NCBI GenBank assembly: GCA_009845505.1 | Contig: VXZL01000266.1 | Span: forward strand, 1-22,013 | Source of the DNA: Candidatus Poribacteria bacterium | GTDB lineage: Bacteria > Poribacteria > WGA-4E > WGA-3G | Length of the DNA: 22,013 nt | Reading direction: 5' to 3' | In this document: positions 7,493-15,131 of the stretch, one piece after another | How positions within the stretch are numbered: position 1 is the stretch's first letter | How the letters are laid out: every line of letters begins with the position of its first letter | Program-made: the position numbers and the translations under genes | Notes under the pieces: generated by a model | Databases searched by the model: none | What the model was told of the DNA's origin: nothing | Seen by the model: only the letters and a program-made list of their open reading frames with translations

Positions 7493-8379
7493 TTATTTTT
7501 ACCGTTTGAGGGCTCTGTGAGATAGGGAACTTGCCAGTCGGTCTTCCGAATATAATGTTTCCAGAAGTAGATAACAAACGGTATAAGAATTGTGAACCCT
7601 ATGAGTCCTATCCACCAGAGTTCTTGAAATTCTTCGAGTGTCGTTTCTGAAGGAGAGGCATCAGACAGTATCTCAAACCAGTCCATAATTGATGGAATGC
7701 TGTTATTTGCTATATGGATGACCATTGGAATAAAAAGCGACTTCGTTCGGATATAAAAAACAGCCATCACACAACCGAAACAAAATGCACCAATAGGGTC
7801 GAGATGCAAAATGGCGAAAACCAATGATGACGCAAAAATGCTTCGCAACACACCCCACTTGACAGCCCATCGCGTTAATAAGATACCGCGAAAGAAAAAT
7901 TCTTCAACCACAGGTGCGATAAAAACAGCCGTTAAAAAGACCAACAGATTCGCCAGCACATGTTTATCGCTACTCAACGAGATTGTAGAGTGGTCACTTT
8001 CAATAAATCGCTCTTGGAAGAATTCAGGCATGAAGAAGGCTATGGGAAAGTAAAGGAGAAAGAAGGTTGATAAGGAGAAAATGACCTGGGGGAATGCCCA
8101 GAGACTATACAATCCAAGTCTACGCCACGTCGGGAACTCTCCACACAGTTGCCTGTAAGACAGACCTGCACGCCCTAACATTCCGAAGGTAAACAGACAG
8201 AAGAAAACATACAATAGTGGTAGTATCACGGATCCTCGAAGTGGTGCCGACTTACCTTTAAACCAGGCAGGTAAGAATGCTCCGAGGATAACAACGGTAA
8301 AACCAGGCGCGATAAAGGCGAGAATGGCGTAGCCAACTAATGCCCTAAACCGAATTTTTTCAAAAGGATTGATGTACAT
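7486..8379 (-). CDS. CPBP-family intramembrane metalloprotease (CAAX/abi type)
   Basis: The 297-residue membrane protein has about seven or eight hydrophobic segments. The diagnostic CPBP motifs lie in the second half: APVVEEFFFRG with Glu159-Glu160 and Arg164, LVFAILHLDP with His192, and MVIHIANNS with His222 and Asn225/Asn226. These residues form the active site of the glutamate-type intramembrane proteases related to Rce1. Bacterial members include bacteriocin-immunity and abortive-infection-like proteins, but the substrate is unknown. The C-terminal tail after the last helix (KTDWQVPYLTEPSNGK) is likely cytoplasmic. It converges on the methylase with a 7-nt overlap, so it is not part of the restriction-modification operon. 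The ATG at 8379 has no strong Shine-Dalgarno. Confidence 0.88.
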   Translation of the reverse strand: MYINPFEKIRFRALVGYAILAFIAPGFTVVILGAFLPAWFKGKSAPLRGSVILPLLYVFFCLFTFGMLGRAGLSYRQLCGEFPTWRRLGLYSLWAFPQVIFSLSTFFLLYFPIAFFMPEFFQERFIESDHSTISLSSDKHVLANLLVFLTAVFIAPVVEEFFFRGILLTRWAVKWGVLRSIFASSLVFAILHLDPIGAFCFGCVMAVFYIRTKSLFIPMVIHIANNSIPSIMDWFEILSDASPSETTLEEFQELWWIGLIGFTILIPFVIYFWKHYIRKTDWQVPYLTEPSNGKNNQ

Positions 8380-8506
8380 GTTAATATCTATCTAATGCCT
8401 CTGTCCTCTAATCAGAGAAGATAGGTGAGACTCTGACGCAAACTAACAGTTTATGCTACATACAAAAATTAGGCTCGCGTTCGGCGCGCCTCTTGGTGGA
8501 GATGTG

Positions 8507-9667
8507 CTACCAATTCGTATGGGATCCGTCCCGTCGGCGGAGGTGTGGCGGTTCCGAGAATTTGAAGGTCTGTGCCGTTACGAGTTCTTCATTAACTTCA
8601 ACACCCAAACCTGGACCGTCCGGTACAGGTATCGCTGCACCTTCAAGTTTGTGCTGCACAGGAAACAAATCCTCATCGTAATGTCCAGATGCTTCTGTTG
8701 GCGAGACCCGGATTTCTAACCAAGCGAAGTTGGGAACCGCCGCTGCGAGATGAACCGTTGCAGCTGTACAAATAGGACCCAACGGATTGTGCGGCATCAA
8801 GTCAATATAGTGTGCCTCTGCCAAGCTCGCGACTTTCATCGATTCCGTCAGTCCACCGACGTTACAGACATCAAGGCGTGCAAAGTTGGTGATACCGCGT
8901 TCCAGATACGGGAGAAACTGCCACTTACTCGAGAATTCTTCTCCAATAGCGAATGGTATATCAGTCATCGTCCTTAGGGATTCATAAGCCTCTGGGGTCT
9001 CGTCTCGAATTGGCTCTTCCAGAAAATCGAGCGTGCCAGACGGCATACGCTGACAAAAGGACGCTGCTTCCGCAACACTGAGTCGGTGGTGATAGTCAAT
9101 ACCGAGAACAGGTTCCGATCCAATGGCTTCTCGCAGTGCTGTCAACCACTCCGCTGCGAGGCTGATGGACTCGCGCGGTTCAAAGATGTTCTCTTCACCC
9201 GGTTTCGCCCGGTGCAGGACGTTTGTGCGGATGACGTTCCAACCGTTGTCAAGTAATAATTGGGCGTTTTCGATCAACTGCTCAACCGATGCTGCACCTG
9301 TCGTAGCAAAGCACGGCACACGGTCTCGCTGTTTCCCACCGAGGAGTTGGTAGACCGGCACGTTCAGTGCTTTTCCTACAATATCGTGGAGTGCGATGTC
9401 AATCGCTGAGATCGCACCCGTCAAGGCACGGCCTCCCTCAAAATACTGGCTCCGGTACATCTCTTGCCACAAGCCACCAATCCGCATCGGATCGCGCCCA
9501 ATGAGGAATTCGCGATAGTGTTTCACCGCACCCGCAACAGCCAATTCTCGGCTTGAAAGTCCAGATTCACCCCACCCGTAAATGCCTTCGTCGGTCTCTA
9601 CTTTAACGATGTGTTGATTCCTGTGTCCTACCCAAACAGGAAACGGTTTGATGTCGGTAATTTTCAT
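8507..9667 (-). CDS. Galactonate-dehydratase-like enolase superfamily enzyme
   Basis: The 386-residue enzyme shows the DgoD-type signature. Asp191-x-His193 (GIDYHHR), Glu217 (FLEEPI) and Glu243 (IGEEFS) fit metal binding plus the extra histidine acid; Asp266 (RLDVCN) and His293 (MPHNPLGPI) fit the base dyad, and PLGPI after His293 is typical of that subgroup. The strand-2 motif reads IRTNV (147-149), with Arg in place of the usual Lys. The probable reaction is dehydration of a sugar acid to a 2-keto-3-deoxy acid; the exact substrate is unknown. The start at 9667 is chosen because AAGGAG stands just before it on the minus strand; an in-frame ATG 30 nt upstream lacks a ribosome site. It has its own good promoter (9707-9735) and is divergent from the nitrilase operon. 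Confidence 0.88.
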   Translation of the reverse strand: MKITDIKPFPVWVGHRNQHIVKVETDEGIYGWGESGLSSRELAVAGAVKHYREFLIGRDPMRIGGLWQEMYRSQYFEGGRALTGAISAIDIALHDIVGKALNVPVYQLLGGKQRDRVPCFATTGAASVEQLIENAQLLLDNGWNVIRTNVLHRAKPGEENIFEPRESISLAAEWLTALREAIGSEPVLGIDYHHRLSVAEAASFCQRMPSGTLDFLEEPIRDETPEAYESLRTMTDIPFAIGEEFSSKWQFLPYLERGITNFARLDVCNVGGLTESMKVASLAEAHYIDLMPHNPLGPICTAATVHLAAAVPNFAWLEIRVSPTEASGHYDEDLFPVQHKLEGAAIPVPDGPGLGVEVNEELVTAQTFKFSEPPHLRRRDGSHTNW

Positions 9668-9706
9668 AATGTCTTTCTCCTTGGATTTTGTGCTCAATTT
9701 CTAATC

Positions 9707-9735
9707 CTTATACCAAATCGCTTGGCAATTGTCAA
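9707..9735 (-). promoter_or_regulatory. Sigma70-type promoter of the galactonate-dehydratase-like gene
   Basis: On the minus strand a perfect TTGACA (9730-9735) and TATAAG (9707-9712, 5 of 6) are separated by 17 nt. The predicted start near 9700 leaves a leader of about 33 nt that contains the AAGGAG ribosome site. Confidence 0.7.
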
Positions 9736-9757
9736 CCGATTTTTGTATGTTGACCAT

Positions 9758-9781
9758 TGATGGCTGACTGCTGATTGCTGA
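9758..9781. repeat. Imperfect tandem repeat of a GCTGA(T/C)-type unit
   Basis: Between the two divergent promoters lie about three imperfect copies of a unit reading TGATGGC, TGACTGC, TGATTGC, followed by TGAAAAC. The 7-bp periodicity is seen directly. It could be a slipped-strand repeat, a regulator binding tract or a fragment of a dispersed element; no function can be assigned. Confidence 0.45.
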
Positions 9782-9797
9782 AAACCTATCGCGCCAC

Positions 9798-9826
9798 TTG
9801 AATTAGATTCGCAGGTCTGATACAAT
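9798..9826 (+). promoter_or_regulatory. Sigma70-type promoter of the nitrilase operon
   Basis: TTGAAT (9798-9803) and TACAAT (9821-9826) are 17 nt apart; the -10 element matches 5 of 6 bases. The predicted start near 9833 lies just before GAGGAGGT (9841-9848). This excludes the in-frame ATG at 9825 as the start of the nitrilase, because it would overlap the -10 box. Confidence 0.55.
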
Positions 9827-9854
9827 GGCGAAAATGGAAAGAGGAGGTATTAAG

Positions 9855-10697
9855 ATGGCGAATAACCAGATTAAGGTCGCAGCATGTCAGCTGCTAACAA
9901 GTGAAGACGTTTCCGCCAACACCGTCAAGGTATTAGATCAAATCGAAGCGTGTGCAGAGATCGGGGTTCAGATTGCGGCGTTCCCGGAAGGGTGTCTGTT
10001 CGGCTACTGCTGCCGGACAGATTATTGGGAACGGACCTCGCCGCAAGTCTTTAAAGAGGCTGAGGCTGAAATTGCCGAAGCAGCACGTCGGCACGGAATA
10101 GCCGTTGTCGTCGGTTCAGCACATCACGATGGTGAGAATTGGCACAACGACCTTGCCGTATTTAATCAAGAGGGTCTCCTGAAATACCGTTATGGCAAGA
10201 CCTTTCTCGCTGGGGAGAAATGGTGCATCAACAATCGGGGTCCGTTGCCGATTGTCGAACTCGCCGGTGTTGCGTGTTGTTTTATCATCTGCCACGATGT
10301 ACGTTATCCTGAATTAGTTAAACTTCCTGCAGCAATGGGGGCACAACTCTGCATTTTCTGCTCGTGTGAATCCGGACTGCTCTCAGAATATAAACTCTCC
10401 GCTTACCGCGCTATGCCGATTTCGCGTGCGACAGAAAACGGCATCTATCTCCTAATGGCGAACACACCTGCGAACCCTGATGACATTCGGGCACCCGGTT
10501 CATCACACGGAAACTCGAAGATTATCCATCCAGATGGCAACGTCATCAAAGAGGCAGGGTTTTTTGGAGACACCATCATCGCTGAAACAATAGACCTCTC
10601 ACAAGCAACGGGTTCACAGGCGAAACGGACTTATGATGAAGATACGATCTTGCGGGAGTGGTTCCAACAAGGCTGTGAATTTGTAGTGAAAGTTTAA
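9855..10697 (+). CDS. Carbon-nitrogen hydrolase (nitrilase superfamily amidase)
   Basis: The 280-residue cytoplasmic enzyme has the complete nitrilase-superfamily triad: Glu45 in AAFPEGCLFGY, Lys115 in YRYGKTFLAGE and nucleophile Cys146 in FIICHDVRYPEL. The family hydrolyses amides, carbamoyl compounds or nitriles through a thioester on the cysteine. The sequence does not let me choose between an aliphatic amidase, a carbamoylase and an omega-amidase. The ATG at 9855 is preceded by an almost perfect GAGGAGGT 6 nt away and agrees with the usual start of the fold (IKVAACQLL). It leads an operon with an amidohydrolase 25 nt downstream and a Nudix hydrolase, so a pathway that opens a ring amide and then hydrolyses the product is a reasonable guess. 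Confidence 0.9.
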   Translation: MANNQIKVAACQLLTSEDVSANTVKVLDQIEACAEIGVQIAAFPEGCLFGYCCRTDYWERTSPQVFKEAEAEIAEAARRHGIAVVVGSAHHDGENWHNDLAVFNQEGLLKYRYGKTFLAGEKWCINNRGPLPIVELAGVACCFIICHDVRYPELVKLPAAMGAQLCIFCSCESGLLSEYKLSAYRAMPISRATENGIYLLMANTPANPDDIRAPGSSHGNSKIIHPDGNVIKEAGFFGDTIIAETIDLSQATGSQAKRTYDEDTILREWFQQGCEFVVKV

Positions 10698-10722
10698 AGC
10701 AAGCATCTAAGGAAAAGGATTC

Positions 10723-11976
10723 ATGTCAAATCAAATCGTTTGTATCCGTGCCAATTCGCTTGTTGATGGGATAAGCACATCTGCCAAATCCAATCAGGCA
10801 ATCCTTGTGACTAACGGACGCATTGATGCAGTAGGCGATCAAGAAGAGATTGCGAAAAAGACACCGCCTGACGCAGAGGTTATTGACCTCGGCGATGCGT
10901 GTCTCGCGCCGGGTCTCATTGATGGACATACACACTTGAGCCTGGCAGGCGATGGACGGAACTATGTTCAAATGTTCTCTGAGACGGATGAGATGATGGT
11001 GTTGACCGGCGCGATGAATCTACAACGCCATCTCGCCGCAGGGATTACAACGATCCGTGAACACGGCGCGCGGAACAAGGTAGGATTCACGCTTAAGGAA
11101 GGACTTGAACGCGGTTATATTCCGGGTCCACGCGCCTTGGTCAGCGGACGACCGATTACCTGTACAGGTGGACACTTCCATGTATGCAACGAGACAGCGG
11201 ATGGCGAGGCGGAGATGCGGCGTTCAGTGCGTCGCTTAGTTCATGAAGGCGCGGATTATATCAAGATTATGGCGTCAGGCGGTGGAACTGCCGGAACGAT
11301 TCCCGGACGCGCCAGTTACACCGTCGCCGAATTGCACGCCGCTGTCCACGAGGCACACCATTTCCATCGGCTCACGGTGGCGCATTGCCGTGCCAGTGAG
11401 TCGATGGTACGCGCCGTTGAAGCAGGTATTGATCTGATGGAGCATGCGGAATTTCTTGATCCGGACGGTGAACTCCGCTTTGATCCGAAAATTGCGGAGA
11501 TGATGGCAGAATCGGGTATCTGGATTAGTCCGACGCTCCAAGCGTGGACGGGATATCCACGCATCGTTGAACTCCGAGCAAAACGGGACAATGGGACGAT
11601 TTCTGCCGATGAAACAGCCGAATTGCAACGAAGTGAGGCGCGAGCGGAAGTCCGATTGGATGTGATGCGGCGTATGCTCGACTACGACCTCCGGGACCGG
11701 ATTGTTCCCGGCACGGATTCAGGTGTCGGTAATCTCGCATTCGGACATCTCGATTACGATTTGCAGCTACTTGTCGAAGTTGGGTTTACACCCGCAGAGG
11801 CACTCATCTCAGCAACCCGCATCTCCGCCGAAGCAATCGGGATGGCAGATGAGATTGGAACTATCGCGCCGGGCAAAATCGCCGATCTCGTTGCTTTTGA
11901 GGGCGATCCGACAAATGATGTTGGGGCGGTGAGTCGAGTGATTGCGGTATTTCAAGCAGGGCAACGCGTAAAATGA
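10723..11976 (+). CDS. Metal-dependent amidohydrolase (imidazolonepropionase-like)
   Basis: The 417-residue enzyme has the amidohydrolase metal site in order: His69-x-His71 (LIDGHTHLS), Lys181 (ADYIKIMASGG, the carboxylated bridging lysine), His221 (LTVAHCRA), His241 (LMEHAEF) and Asp332 (VPGTDSG). This pattern fits the Xaa-Pro dipeptidase / imidazolonepropionase-like subgroup with two metals. It hydrolyses C-N bonds in cyclic amides or dipeptides; the substrate is unknown. The N- and C-terminal strands form the small beta-sandwich (residues 1-60 and about 375-417, ending APGKIADLVAFEGDP). AAGGA at 10709-10713 gives a good start. Its TGA overlaps the following Nudix ATG (ATGA), so the three genes are one transcription unit. 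Confidence 0.9.
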   Translation: MSNQIVCIRANSLVDGISTSAKSNQAILVTNGRIDAVGDQEEIAKKTPPDAEVIDLGDACLAPGLIDGHTHLSLAGDGRNYVQMFSETDEMMVLTGAMNLQRHLAAGITTIREHGARNKVGFTLKEGLERGYIPGPRALVSGRPITCTGGHFHVCNETADGEAEMRRSVRRLVHEGADYIKIMASGGGTAGTIPGRASYTVAELHAAVHEAHHFHRLTVAHCRASESMVRAVEAGIDLMEHAEFLDPDGELRFDPKIAEMMAESGIWISPTLQAWTGYPRIVELRAKRDNGTISADETAELQRSEARAEVRLDVMRRMLDYDLRDRIVPGTDSGVGNLAFGHLDYDLQLLVEVGFTPAEALISATRISAEAIGMADEIGTIAPGKIADLVAFEGDPTNDVGAVSRVIAVFQAGQRVK

Positions 11977-12449
11977 CGCACAATATGCAGTCAAACGTTG
12001 ACCCCACTATCTTTCAACGGTTGTTGATCGATGCTGAAAAAGACGGTGTGCAAAAACTGGTTGTGGGCGCGGTCATCCGTAAAAACAGCAAATTCCTACT
12101 TTTGGAACGAGTTCCGTCTGATTCCATGGGTGGATTTGTTGGAATTCCGAGTGGTACCGTGGAGGATGAGGAAGACCTACTTACAGCACTCGCTCGAGAA
12201 GTGCAGGAAGAAACGGGACTCATTGTAACATCAATCCTTGAATATCTCGGCTCCTTTGATTGGACATCCAGTTCTGGGAAAAAAACGAGACATTTCAACT
12301 TTTTTATTCAGGTTGAGGATGGTGAAATCAAACTTAGTCCTACCGAACATCAAGCATACTATTGGGTTGCGTTGTCCGACGCAGCTTACACAACGCTTAA
12401 CATCTCAGATGCTACTAAGCAGATTCTCAAAACTACAGTACAACAATAA
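11973..12449 (+). CDS. Nudix hydrolase
   Basis: The 158-residue protein has a perfect Nudix box at residues 61-83: Gly61, Glu67, Arg75-Glu76, Glu79-Glu80 and Gly82, matching Gx5Ex7REUxEExGU. These bind Mg2+ and hydrolyse a nucleoside diphosphate linked to another moiety. Flanking strands (LVVGAVIRKNSKFLLLERV and HFNFFIQVEDGEI) complete the domain. It starts at the ATGA overlap with the amidohydrolase; an alternative ATG lies four codons later. The substrate may be a damaged nucleotide or a sugar nucleotide. Co-transcription with two C-N hydrolases hints at turnover of a nitrogenous base or nucleoside, but that is an inference. It converges on the PhyH gene with 18 nt between. Confidence 0.92.
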   Translation: MTHNMQSNVDPTIFQRLLIDAEKDGVQKLVVGAVIRKNSKFLLLERVPSDSMGGFVGIPSGTVEDEEDLLTALAREVQEETGLIVTSILEYLGSFDWTSSSGKKTRHFNFFIQVEDGEIKLSPTEHQAYYWVALSDAAYTTLNISDATKQILKTTVQQ

Positions 12450-12467
12450 CACGAGCGTTTGGTGCGA

Positions 12468-13220
12468 TTAAAATTCATAGATGTCAGCGCGTCGTTTTGC
12501 GACCTTATGTCGAACAAGTGCTTGGAGGTCTTCCGGCATCCGCGCAAACGTCTCTGGAAAAACGGGTTGATGACCACCCTCACGCATGAGATTCCACCAA
12601 GCAGGATAGTAAGCGATATTCAATGCCATGCGATGTTGATCGTCGGTTGTATTTGCCCCTTGCCCGTGCCATGTTCCGCCGTGCCACAATAACACAGAAC
12701 CTTTTTGCCCGCAGACCGGCACTGGATGGCTTTCTACAATGTCGGATTGTGTAGGTCTGCGCCGTGCGCGATGGCTAAACGGCACAACGAGCGTCGCGCC
12801 GTTCTCGATAGTAAAATCCGTTATCATCCAGATGGAGTTAATCATCCATGGCGTTTCGGGAAGGCGTGATGGCAAGTCGTGCGTCGAATCGGAGTGTATA
12901 CCACCTTGGGGTGCCCTTGGCTTGACCCACTTGGTGCAAGCCTCACCCAGTCGCGCACTATCGCCGAGAAAATGACGGACGACTTGTAGCACTTGTGGAT
13001 GTGCGATACATTCCCAACACATCTCATCGAGGTTGACTACACCGAAAAGCGTTTGATAGAGTTCAGCGTTCGGGTCCTGAAAAGCATCCCGATTCGTTGG
13101 GTCTCGGTGGAGTTGGAAGTATTTCTCTGCCATCGCGTCTGCTTGTACTGTGGGGATTGCATCTTCAATCAGACAGTAACCGAACGTTTCGAGATGTTCT
13201 ATCGCTTCTTGTTGCGGCAT
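12468..13220 (-). CDS. Phytanoyl-CoA dioxygenase (PhyH) family oxygenase
   Basis: The 250-residue enzyme is a complete Fe(II)/2-oxoglutarate oxygenase. The iron triad is His109-x-Asp111 (GGIHSDSTHD) and His185 (GGTWHGQGAN), and Arg197 (QHRMALNIAYY) is placed to bind 2-oxoglutarate. The N-terminus LETFGYCLIEDAIP is the family's usual opening. It hydroxylates an unactivated carbon of an unidentified small molecule. The ATG at 13218-13220 follows the methyltransferase TAA with no base between (TAAATG), so its translation is probably coupled to that gene. A methyltransferase plus an oxygenase would suit tailoring of a metabolite or degradation of a methylated compound. Confidence 0.92.
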   Translation of the reverse strand: MPQQEAIEHLETFGYCLIEDAIPTVQADAMAEKYFQLHRDPTNRDAFQDPNAELYQTLFGVVNLDEMCWECIAHPQVLQVVRHFLGDSARLGEACTKWVKPRAPQGGIHSDSTHDLPSRLPETPWMINSIWMITDFTIENGATLVVPFSHRARRRPTQSDIVESHPVPVCGQKGSVLLWHGGTWHGQGANTTDDQHRMALNIAYYPAWWNLMREGGHQPVFPETFARMPEDLQALVRHKVAKRRADIYEF

Positions 13221-13913
13221 TTACAGACCTCCGTTTCTCTTTTTGTTACGGAACACCAACATAAATCTGTTTTCTTCTATTTGCGCAACGCGTTCAAAAA
13301 GAAAGTACTTCTCAATAATGTGCTTCGCAAAGGGGACTGTCCAAAAGTAGGATGGATACGCGTACGTACCTTTGTCAGGAATTGTCCTACTGCCTCCTAT
13401 CAAACCGGTCTGCACGTCGTATCGATCTGGAAGGGTTTCCTCTCCCACTCTCTTCACCAATTCATCGTGCATTATTACAAGGAAGATGCCATTGTCCGAT
13501 AGAATTTCTTTAAGTTGAACTGTTAAGCACTCCAGCATCTGATATGATAAGTAAATGTTATTTTGAGGAAGCAGCGCGAGGTCGAAAGAATTCTCTTTGT
13601 AAGGTAGCGCAGCCATATCCCCAATATTGAATCGACATCTGCTCTTTCTTTTCTCTGCGACCTCTTTTGCGTGACGGAGTGGAATCTCCGCGCAGTCAAT
13701 ACCTGTTGCTATCGCGCCCATGTCTTCCATGGCAAAGGTAAAGCGTCCAGCATTGCAACCTAAATCCAAGGCGCGCATGCCGGGTCTTATGAGTTTACGC
13801 AGGTGGTCTTCATATCTGTCAACGGCAAATTGTGATCTTGGGTTATCAGGGTCAGTCGTCGGATGGACCCCCGCTGCATTGTAATGTTTCCGAGTTGCAT
13901 CGAATACGTTCAT
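13221..13913 (-). CDS. Class I SAM-dependent methyltransferase
   Basis: The protein (230 residues from the ATG at 13913) has the Rossmann methyltransferase motifs: motif I MRALDLGCNAGRFT (48-55 core), an acidic residue in GIDCAEIPL after strand 2, and NIGDMAALPYKENSFDLALLP covering motifs II-III. The substrate is unknown. The start is uncertain: the frame stays open to a TTG at 14048, with ATGs at 14006 and 13991, but those leave little or no room for a promoter between it and the divergent sialidase-like gene. GAAGG precedes the ATG at 13913. The TAA directly abuts the ATG of the PhyH oxygenase, implying a two-gene operon. Neighbouring genes suggest small-molecule or glycan modification. Confidence 0.82.
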   Translation of the reverse strand: MNVFDATRKHYNAAGVHPTTDPDNPRSQFAVDRYEDHLRKLIRPGMRALDLGCNAGRFTFAMEDMGAIATGIDCAEIPLRHAKEVAEKRKSRCRFNIGDMAALPYKENSFDLALLPQNNIYLSYQMLECLTVQLKEILSDNGIFLVIMHDELVKRVGEETLPDRYDVQTGLIGGSRTIPDKGTYAYPSYFWTVPFAKHIIEKYFLFERVAQIEENRFMLVFRNKKRNGGL

Positions 13914-14048
13914 ATATTTCTTTGCCTTCAAATATGGCTTGCATTGTCCGGTGTTATCGTGTAAATTGGTCGGATAGGATATACCGAACATTTTGCCATA
14001 ATTCATTATGTAGGACAAGAGAAATTTACTGTAAAGGGAGTCCAGCAA

Positions 14049-15113
14049 ATGCTCTCAACCGAAAATATGGGTGGCGTTGTCGTCACGCCAAATCAATTAA
14101 GTGAGATGCAAGCGGGTGATTATATTCTGCATGCCCGCGATGGTCTGCTAAACAAGGTTCCAGTAGAGAAAATCCGCATGCCGTTGGATCCGCAAGGGCA
14201 CTATCAGGGATTGAATTTCGTTCAGGCTCCCGATGGTACTATCTATGCAGTCCAGCACACCATTATCTCTAAGTCCACAGATGGTGGCAGGAGTTGGGAA
14301 CATCTCAACAGGGTCCCTGCTGCTTTCGGTTTCAACGGATGGTTGTTGCAAGCCAATAGGCATGGGCAGCTTATTCACGTGAGTCAACATGGAGAAGAAC
14401 AGCCAACCACCGTCTGGGTTTCTGATGATGAAGGTGAGACATGGGAGCAGACGAGCGAAATAGATGTCGCGCCGTTTCAGAAAACCGTCGCTGGTTCAAG
14501 TCTGACCCGACTCAACGATGGCACGCTGCTCCTACCAATTAAAAGAAGAGACGACCCGTTTTACGAAGGCACGAACCCGACTTATGTCTTTGTTTCCGAA
14601 GATGATGGATACACCTTCTCGAACCGCTTCTTTTTGTCGGATTATGGCAATGAAGTCAACATCGCAGAACTTTTTTCTGGCAGACTGCTCGCGGTCATCC
14701 GATACCAACCGGGACACCCAGACCAACCGCATACAACCAAAACGGTTTTTCTTGCAGATTCAGTAGATAGCGGTGTTACGTGGACAAATCTCCGTCAGTT
14801 AACGAGTGTGCATGGGCAGTGCCACGGCGCGGCTGTCGGACTTTCCAATAAGCGTGCTGTTGTGGCTTATGATCACCGGTATCCGCGGGAACTCGGCAGC
14901 GGTAGGGCAATGGTAAGCGACAACAACGGCGAAAGTTGGCGCGATGAAGTCTATTACCTCTGTCATGGACATGTTGCTGGCTTTCCGAGACACATCACCT
15001 TAGATGGCGAGGAAATCCTAACCTTTATCGGTTCCTGCTACGGCGATGTCAGCAAATGGGAGAACGCCACAGGGAACTCACACTTCTGTATTATCCGGTG
15101 GCGACCGGTTTAG
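14049..15113 (+). CDS. Sialidase-like BNR-repeat (beta-propeller) protein
   Basis: The 354-residue protein has five Asp-box (BNR) repeats of the S-x-D-x-G-x-T/S-W type, at residues 74-83 (SKSTDGGRSW), 125-132 (SDDEGETW), 183-190 (SEDDGYTF), 237-245 (DSVDSGVTW) and 290-297 (SDNNGESW). These mark a six-bladed propeller like those of sialidases and related exo-glycosidases. There is no signal peptide, so it acts in the cytoplasm, unlike many sialidases. A catalytic arginine triad cannot be assigned with confidence, so it may be a non-sialidase glycosidase or lyase. The ATG at 14049 is preceded by AAAGGGAG (14033-14040). A galactonate-dehydratase-like gene follows 18 nt downstream, so a route that cleaves and then dehydrates a sugar is likely. 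Confidence 0.88.
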   Translation: MLSTENMGGVVVTPNQLSEMQAGDYILHARDGLLNKVPVEKIRMPLDPQGHYQGLNFVQAPDGTIYAVQHTIISKSTDGGRSWEHLNRVPAAFGFNGWLLQANRHGQLIHVSQHGEEQPTTVWVSDDEGETWEQTSEIDVAPFQKTVAGSSLTRLNDGTLLLPIKRRDDPFYEGTNPTYVFVSEDDGYTFSNRFFLSDYGNEVNIAELFSGRLLAVIRYQPGHPDQPHTTKTVFLADSVDSGVTWTNLRQLTSVHGQCHGAAVGLSNKRAVVAYDHRYPRELGSGRAMVSDNNGESWRDEVYYLCHGHVAGFPRHITLDGEEILTFIGSCYGDVSKWENATGNSHFCIIRWRPV

Positions 15114-15131
15114 GACGAAAGAAAGGATACT

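Noticed and set aside
12993..13502. A 169-codon plus-strand frame over the PhyH/methyltransferase junction
   Set aside because: It lies opposite two well supported genes and has no family resemblance or ribosome site.
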